A program made the translations under genes and the position numbers. Source: an uncultured Chloroflexota bacterium (lineage in GTDB: Bacteria > Chloroflexota > Limnocylindria > Limnocylindrales > Limnocylindraceae). From it: a stretch of 9,624 nt of DNA. Location of the stretch: positions 1-9,624 of the forward strand of contig CAINNT010000065.1 of NCBI GenBank assembly GCA_903851225.1, given 5' to 3'. Below the pieces are notes generated by a model. It did no database searches. It was not told where the DNA came from and saw only the letters and a list, made by a program, of their open reading frames with translations. Shown here piece after piece: positions 5,613 through 9,624 of the stretch. Within the stretch, counting starts at the first letter, position 1; the number at the start of each line of letters is the position of its first letter.

Positions 5613-7432
5613 CTCCGCCAGCTGACGGCGAACGAGCACTGAAGCCTGGCGACGTCGTCGCCGGGCGGTATCGACTTCAGGAGCTGATTGGCGAAGGGGC
5701 AGCTGCCCTCGTCTTCCGCGCTACCGATGAGGCGCTCGGACGTGATGTCGCCGTCAAGGTCCTTCGCGCACCGCTTGCAACGTCGGCCGCTGCGGCCGAA
5801 CGCTTCCGCGACGAAGGTCGTGCCGCCGCGATCCTCGCGCATCCGAATGTCGCCGCTGTGTTCGATGTCGCTCCAGAGGGTGAATCGCCGGCCATCGTGA
5901 TGGAGTTTGTCGATGGCGAAGACCTTGCCTCAATGCTTCGGCGCGTAGGGCCACTGGTGCCACGCCGCGCTGCAGCAGTTGCGGCGCAGGTTGCGCGTGG
6001 CCTCGCCGCAGCACACGTGCGCGGCATCATTCATCGCGACGTGTCGTCGCGAAACATCCTGATCAACCGTGAAGGCCGCGCGCAGATCGCGGACTTCGGT
6101 ATTGCGCAGGCGATGCATGAGGTCGATGGAAGCGAGGCGGCCGCGCGCAGCGGCCAGCGACCAGAAGGTTCCGTTGGCTATCTCGCTCCAGAGGTCTTGG
6201 CTGGCAGTCCGCAGTCTGCCTCGTCAGACCTCTACGGCCTTGGAGTGGTGCTGTTCGAACTGCTGACAGGACATCGTCCGTTTGATCGATTGAGCGGTGC
6301 GGAACTTCGAGAGCGACGGATTCAGTCGCCGGCCCCGTCACCTCGCGAGTTGCGACCGGATATTTCTCCGGAGCTTGAACTCATCACGATGCGCCTTCTC
6401 GCACCAAAGCCGAACGAGCGATATGTGAACGCCACCGCGGCGGCTGATGCTCTCGAGGCGTATGTGGTGCAGGCGAATCGCACCGCGGTTCCGTCGCGAC
6501 CGGTTGGGCCCGCCGCGGGGGCACCGCGCGCACTTGCGGGAACGCGCGTCGCCCGAGTCGCCGCCGAGGCAGGACCGGGCGAGCCGGAGATGCTTCCAGA
6601 TCCGAGCGATATTGGCAGCGATGACCCATACCCAGAATCCGACACGATGTCCCTACGCAGCACGCTCCTTGCCATCACCGGTGTCGCACTTACGGCGCTG
6701 CTCCTGGTTGGCGGCGTGATCTTGGCCCTTCGGATCTTCGCCGCGGGCACCGGCCCAGACAACAACGTGAAGGTGCCCAGTCTCACGACGCTGACCCTGG
6801 CTGAGGCGATCACGATCGCCGAGGGGATGGGGCTGCGCGTGCAGGTCGTGGAGCGGGTGGCTTCGTCCGATCAGCCGGTGGACACCATCATCTCGCAGTC
6901 GCCGGGGAGCGAGACGCTCGTGCCACTCGATACGGTCATTGAGGTGCGCGTGGTCGCGGGGAGCGGGTTCGTGGTCGTTCCGGATATACGCGGGATGAGC
7001 GAGGCCGACGGGATCGCCGCTCTGGCTACTGCAAAGCTTGTACGCGGCGCGACCTTCTCGGAGTACTCCGACACGGTTCCCGCCGGAGAACTGATTCAAC
7101 AGAACCCGCGCCCCGGTGTGCAGGTTGCGAGCGGCACGGCGGTCGATATTGTGGTGTCTCTCGGGCCCGAGCCTGCGTTGAGCCCGTCGCCAAGCCCAAG
7201 CCTTGCCGATTGGCCGCAGGTGCCAGACTTGCGCTGCTCGAGCATCGCGGATGCGACAGCACTCCTATCGGCCATCGGCCTCACCCTCGATGCGCCATCA
7301 GCGCTCCTCGATCCAACGGATCTCGTCGACACCTTCTCGCCTCTTGCGGGAGACCTCGTTGCACCTGGAAGCGAAATCACGATCCTGACGACTGCACCGA
7401 CCGGGACCGTGCTTGCCGGCTGCTCTCCGTAG
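5609..7432 (+). CDS. Transmembrane PASTA-domain Ser/Thr protein kinase (PknB/StkP-like)
   Basis: This 607-residue sensor kinase has a cytoplasmic kinase domain (about 20-285), a Pro/Ala/Gly-rich linker (290-349), one membrane helix (about 350-376) and three extracellular PASTA-type repeats (about 387-449, 455-518, 535-598; a Ser-Pro linker precedes the last). PASTA domains of this family bind peptidoglycan fragments or lipid II, and such kinases control wall synthesis and division. Visible kinase residues are VAVK (Lys50), alphaC Glu69, HRD (Asp144), Asn149, DFG (162-164) and APE (193-195). Three features are odd. The glycine loop is GEGAAALV, lacking its third Gly. The catalytic loop is HRDVSSRN where HRDxKPxN is usual. 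The activation segment contains no Thr. The only two cysteines, 543 and 605, flank the last PASTA repeat. The ATG overlaps the galU stop (ATGA), with GAGGGTGAG 8 nt upstream. Confidence 0.93.
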   Translation: MTPPADGERALKPGDVVAGRYRLQELIGEGAAALVFRATDEALGRDVAVKVLRAPLATSAAAAERFRDEGRAAAILAHPNVAAVFDVAPEGESPAIVMEFVDGEDLASMLRRVGPLVPRRAAAVAAQVARGLAAAHVRGIIHRDVSSRNILINREGRAQIADFGIAQAMHEVDGSEAAARSGQRPEGSVGYLAPEVLAGSPQSASSDLYGLGVVLFELLTGHRPFDRLSGAELRERRIQSPAPSPRELRPDISPELELITMRLLAPKPNERYVNATAAADALEAYVVQANRTAVPSRPVGPAAGAPRALAGTRVARVAAEAGPGEPEMLPDPSDIGSDDPYPESDTMSLRSTLLAITGVALTALLLVGGVILALRIFAAGTGPDNNVKVPSLTTLTLAEAITIAEGMGLRVQVVERVASSDQPVDTIISQSPGSETLVPLDTVIEVRVVAGSGFVVVPDIRGMSEADGIAALATAKLVRGATFSEYSDTVPAGELIQQNPRPGVQVASGTAVDIVVSLGPEPALSPSPSPSLADWPQVPDLRCSSIADATALLSAIGLTLDAPSALLDPTDLVDTFSPLAGDLVAPGSEITILTTAPTGTVLAGCSP

Positions 7433-7441
7433 CTGGCTACG
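7428..7441. other. 14-bp dyad containing two convergent stop codons
   Basis: CGTAGC, TG, GCTACG form a perfect inverted repeat. The TAG of the kinase (7430-7432) and the minus-strand TAG of the zinc-ribbon gene (7437-7439) are placed symmetrically in it, with four bases between the genes. No T-run follows on either strand, so termination by this element alone is doubtful. Confidence 0.35.
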
Positions 7442-7763
7442 CCTCAAGCCCCTCCCAGAGTCCGCCACTCGCCCAACTGAGCCGCGGTCGCTCAGGGAGC
7501 GATCCGTCAACGCTGCGCTCTAGTTGTGCCGCGGCCTGCAGCGGAACCGGGGCAGTCCAGCACTCTTTCACATCGCTCTCAGCAACGAGCCGGCGCTTCT
7601 TGTCGATCCCGCAGTACGACATCTTGCCGATGACGGAGCGGCGCATGTGCCGGCAGCTGCCGCATGAGGCGGTTGGTGTCTTGCACACCCAACACTGCCC
7701 CGACTCCTCTTGGATTGCATTACATGTTGGGCAGCGCCAGGTAAGCGCTGGTGCAGCACTCAC
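7437..7763 (-). CDS. Small eight-cysteine zinc-ribbon protein
   Basis: The 108-residue product carries two likely metal sites. The first is a classic zinc ribbon, Cys11-x2-Cys14 (CPTC) with Cys24-x2-Cys27 (CWVC). The second is Cys34-x2-Cys37 (CGSC) with Cys51 and Cys68 separated by a basic stretch (GIDKKRRLV). The C-terminal 40 residues are Pro/Trp-containing, without a clear domain. No signal peptide is present, so it is cytoplasmic. I do not recognise a named family; such ribbons serve in protein or nucleic-acid contacts. The GTG start at 7763 overlaps the TGA stop of the upstream Ig-like gene (GTGA), with GGTGA about 6 nt before it, indicating translational coupling. It converges with the PASTA kinase, leaving four bases between their stops. 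Confidence 0.8.
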   Translation of the reverse strand: MSAAPALTWRCPTCNAIQEESGQCWVCKTPTASCGSCRHMRRSVIGKMSYCGIDKKRRLVAESDVKECWTAPVPLQAAAQLERSVDGSLPERPRLSWASGGLWEGLEA

Positions 7764-8935
7764 GGCTTCACCAAATAGACGCGGAAGCTCTGCGTGCCCA
7801 AAATCGGATCACCGACAGTGAGTTCGTAGGTAACCGTGACCAGACCGCGACCCTCGGTATTGAAATTGTCGGGGAAGGTGTACGTCCACGAGGCGCGACC
7901 GTTGGTGTCCGAGGTCGTGCACAGACCTGGAGCAATGGGGTCTGGCTGCCCACCATACGGCGTCACGTACATGCAGACACGCACGTTTGCGGCGGGAGCA
8001 CCAGTTGAATCGGTGGCCGTCGATGTGATCAGGAAGTTTCTCCTGGAGCTCAAGATGATCGTATCGGGATTCAGCACGATGGAAATGCGTCCAACAGAGG
8101 CGGTCGTAGAAATCTCCACGCTCTTCGACGTCTGATTTCCAGCACCATCCGTGGCGGTGATTGTCAGCAGATTCGTACCATCACGGAGCGTGATCTTGAT
8201 GGAGAACGCACCCTTCGTGGTCGAACGGCCACCCTCAATCGTCCCCGTTGTCTCATTGCGGACCTGAACATCGATATCTTTATCGGTCTTCCCGGTAACC
8301 GTGACCGAATCTCCGTTCATGATCGCGCCAGGGGTGGGAGCCGAGATGGTGAGTGCCGGTGCGGTTGTATCGCGAACAATGGTGATCGAATTTGAGCGAG
8401 TCCCCTCCGTTCCGTTGAGAACGACAACGGCTTCGATGATGTTGGGGCCAGATGAGAGCGGGATCTGCGCGACGTCAAACCCAGCGGTCTTTGGCATGTT
8501 GATCTCAGCGCCGGTGATCTCTGAGCCGTCGTCGCGCGTGATGATGATGCGAATGATGGCGTCGCTCTTTTCAAGAAGGTCCTTGGGAAGCGCGCCGCTT
8601 ACGGTAATCGTTGCTCCTGACGTAATCGTTTCAGTCGGTTCGTAAAGGGTGGGCCTCCCTGGTTCAACTGAGGGGGGCGGTGGCGTTGGTGATCCGCTTC
8701 CGCCAATAGAGGTGATGAAAGGGAGCGCGACGGCTGCAAGCCCGATTGCGCCGGCGATAACAAAGAGGGTGATGAATGTGGAGAGCGCGGTGGCGATCGT
8801 TCCACCGATGCTCCGTGAGGGGGGTCGGGAACGCTGCGATGCGGAGTCAACCCGATAGGGGGGCGTGTACCCCTCAGAGCGACCCGAGAGGCCGCGCCGT
8901 GGTGGCTTCGAGCTCGATCTACCGAAGAGTCCCAT
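7760..8935 (-). CDS. Membrane-anchored Ig-like surface protein
   Basis: This 391-residue protein has a basic, Arg/Ser/Pro-rich cytoplasmic tail (1-42), one membrane helix (about 45-76) and a short Pro-rich spacer (SPTPPPPSVEPGRP). At least three extracellular beta-sandwich modules follow. Residues about 98-188 form one module. Residues 190-277 begin with TTAPALTISAPTPG and read like bacterial Ig/glucodextranase-B-type repeats (SVTVTGKT, DGTNLLTITATDGAGNQ). The final module (280-391) resembles invasin/intimin-type Big_1 domains (TSTATDSTGAPAANVRV, GRASWTYTFPD). Its only cysteines, 321 and 339, both lie in the last module and could pair. The likely role is cell-surface binding or structure; the ligand is unknown. 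The topology (tail inside, sensor-like repeats outside) resembles that of the neighbouring PASTA kinase without the enzyme. ATG at 8935 lacks a clear ribosome binding site. It heads an operon with the zinc-ribbon gene and is divergent from folC. Confidence 0.82.
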   Translation of the reverse strand: MGLFGRSSSKPPRRGLSGRSEGYTPPYRVDSASQRSRPPSRSIGGTIATALSTFITLFVIAGAIGLAAVALPFITSIGGSGSPTPPPPSVEPGRPTLYEPTETITSGATITVSGALPKDLLEKSDAIIRIIITRDDGSEITGAEINMPKTAGFDVAQIPLSSGPNIIEAVVVLNGTEGTRSNSITIVRDTTAPALTISAPTPGAIMNGDSVTVTGKTDKDIDVQVRNETTGTIEGGRSTTKGAFSIKITLRDGTNLLTITATDGAGNQTSKSVEISTTASVGRISIVLNPDTIILSSRRNFLITSTATDSTGAPAANVRVCMYVTPYGGQPDPIAPGLCTTSDTNGRASWTYTFPDNFNTEGRGLVTVTYELTVGDPILGTQSFRVYLVKP

Positions 8936-8969
8936 GTGGCGATTCTCGCACGCGGCGCGCAGAGACCGC

Positions 8970-8975
8970 TACGCT
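8970..8975 (+). promoter_or_regulatory. -10 box of folC, leaderless-type promoter
   Basis: TACGCT ends exactly 6 nt before the ATG at 8982. That is the spacing at which transcription starts at or next to the A of the start codon. No Shine-Dalgarno sequence is present upstream, which agrees with a leaderless mRNA. The 46-bp gap to the divergent Ig-like gene must hold both promoters. Confidence 0.5.
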
Positions 8976-8981
8976 CCAACG

Positions 8982-9554
8982 ATGCCCGATCAACCGAGTG
9001 ACCCGCAGCTGATCCTTCAGATGCGCGAACGTGTCGCGCGCGCACGTGCCGAAGCCGTTCGCGCTGTTGGAGAGGGACGTGGCCGCGATGCCTGGCGTGC
9101 TGCGCTCGTGGCGCTCGAATCTCGTGGGCGCTTCGGCATTCGCATGGGGCTGGGGCGATCACGGGCGCTCCTGCGGGCCCTCGGCTCGCCCGAAACCGGG
9201 GTTCGCGGCGCGCTCGTTGCTGGAACAAATGGGAAGGGGAGCGTCGTCGCACTCGTCTCAGCGGCGCTTCGTGCGGCGGGGATTCGCCACGCCACCACAC
9301 CAAAGCCGCATCTCGTCAGCTACCGAGAGCGCGTGCAGATAGATGGCCGGCCACTCGCCCCACTCCCGTTCGCTCAGGCGGTCACCCGCGCCATTGACGC
9401 TGCCGACCTGATCGAGGAGCGCGTCGGACCAGCGACGGAGTTCGAGATTCTCGTCGGCGCCATCTTCGAGGCACTTCGCGAAGAGCAGGTAGCGACGGCA
9501 ATCGTCGAGGTGGGCCTCGGTGGGCGGCTCGATGCAACGCATGCCTGGGATGGC
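8982..9554 (+). CDS. folC: Folylpolyglutamate synthase / dihydrofolate synthase, N-terminal 191 residues (truncated)
   Basis: The enzyme ligates glutamate to dihydropteroate and/or tetrahydrofolates using ATP. It belongs to the Mur ligase-like superfamily and is cytoplasmic. The ATP loop is AGTNGKGSV (80-88). PHLVSYRERV (109-118) follows, and then ATEFEILVGAIFEAL (151-165) and VEVGLGGRLDAT (175-186), all diagnostic of FolC. In the usual TSPHL motif the Ser is Lys here (TPKPHL). About 35 residues precede the usual start helix (WRAALVALESRGRFG), predicted mostly helical and Arg-rich. ATG at 8982 was chosen for the TACGCT box 6 nt before it. Genomic sequence stops at 9554, after Asp190-Gly191, where sequencing adapter begins. 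A complete FolC is normally over 400 residues, so more than half is missing. The frame stays open through the adapter to the window end, so no stop is seen. Confidence 0.9.
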
Positions 9555-9624
9555 AGATCGGAAGAGCACACGTCTGAACTCCAGTCACATTCAGAAATCT
9601 CGTATGCCGTCTTCTGCTTGAAAA
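9555..9624 (+). other. Illumina TruSeq adapter contamination (not genomic)
   Basis: The final 70 bases are the Illumina TruSeq read-through adapter. 9555-9588 begins AGATCGGAAGAGC and ends CCAGTCAC. 9589-9596 is an 8-base index, ATTCAGAA. 9597-9620 runs from ATCTCGTATGCCG to the P7 end CTTCTGCTTG, and AAAA follows. The sequence and order match the known adapter layout exactly. In the folC frame it encodes the well-known artefact peptide RSEEHTSELQS and a further 12 residues. On the minus strand it gives MTGVQTCALPI and MCSSDL starts, also typical artefacts. Confidence 0.99.

Noticed and set aside
9258..9588. Minus-strand open frames beginning MLFRS, MCSSDL and MTGVQTCALPI
   Set aside because: Their start codons and first residues come from the adapter, and the rest is antisense to folC.

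Overview
The window is a high-GC bacterial (by eye about 60% GC) stretch of chromosomal housekeeping and cell-surface genes. It looks like the end of an assembled contig, because its last 70 bases are Illumina sequencing adapter and not genome. The gene set suggests a monoderm-type bacterium: a lipoprotein amylase, a PASTA-domain Ser/Thr kinase, an anchored Ig-like surface protein, and short TANNNT -10 boxes with very short or absent leaders. Chloroflexota (freshwater Limnocylindria-like) or an actinobacterium are my best guesses. This is inference only, since no taxonomic marker such as rRNA is present.

Left part (1-3276): the C-terminal end of one GH13 alpha-glucan hydrolase runs off the left edge on the + strand. 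A tRNA-Glu(UUC) with its own extended -10 promoter follows on the minus strand. Next, also on the minus strand, come a large lipoprotein GH13 amylase/neopullulanase-type enzyme and, directly downstream of it, a small three-helix membrane protein. Two GH13 genes converging on a tRNA suggest a starch/maltodextrin-use neighbourhood.

Middle part (3275-7432, + strand): a Cys-rich 118-residue putative metal-binding protein shares its start position with the divergent amylase. A polytopic membrane protein follows it. Then come galU (UTP-glucose-1-phosphate uridylyltransferase), with its own promoter and a strong ribosome binding site, and a PASTA Ser/Thr kinase whose ATG overlaps the galU stop. This couples UDP-glucose supply with an envelope-sensing kinase. 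The kinase has a non-canonical catalytic loop (HRDVSSRN), a degenerate glycine loop, no Thr in the activation segment, and only two cysteines, both in its last extracellular domain.

Right part (7437-9624): a minus-strand pair encodes an Ig-like membrane-anchored protein and a translationally coupled eight-cysteine zinc-ribbon protein, convergent with the kinase. Divergent from the pair is folC, with an apparent leaderless promoter. It is cut after 191 codons, where genomic sequence ends at 9554 and adapter begins. The adapter keeps the frame open and would give a false chimeric C-terminus.

No insertion sequence, CRISPR array, rRNA or phage gene is visible. There is no stretch over 300 bases without a gene.
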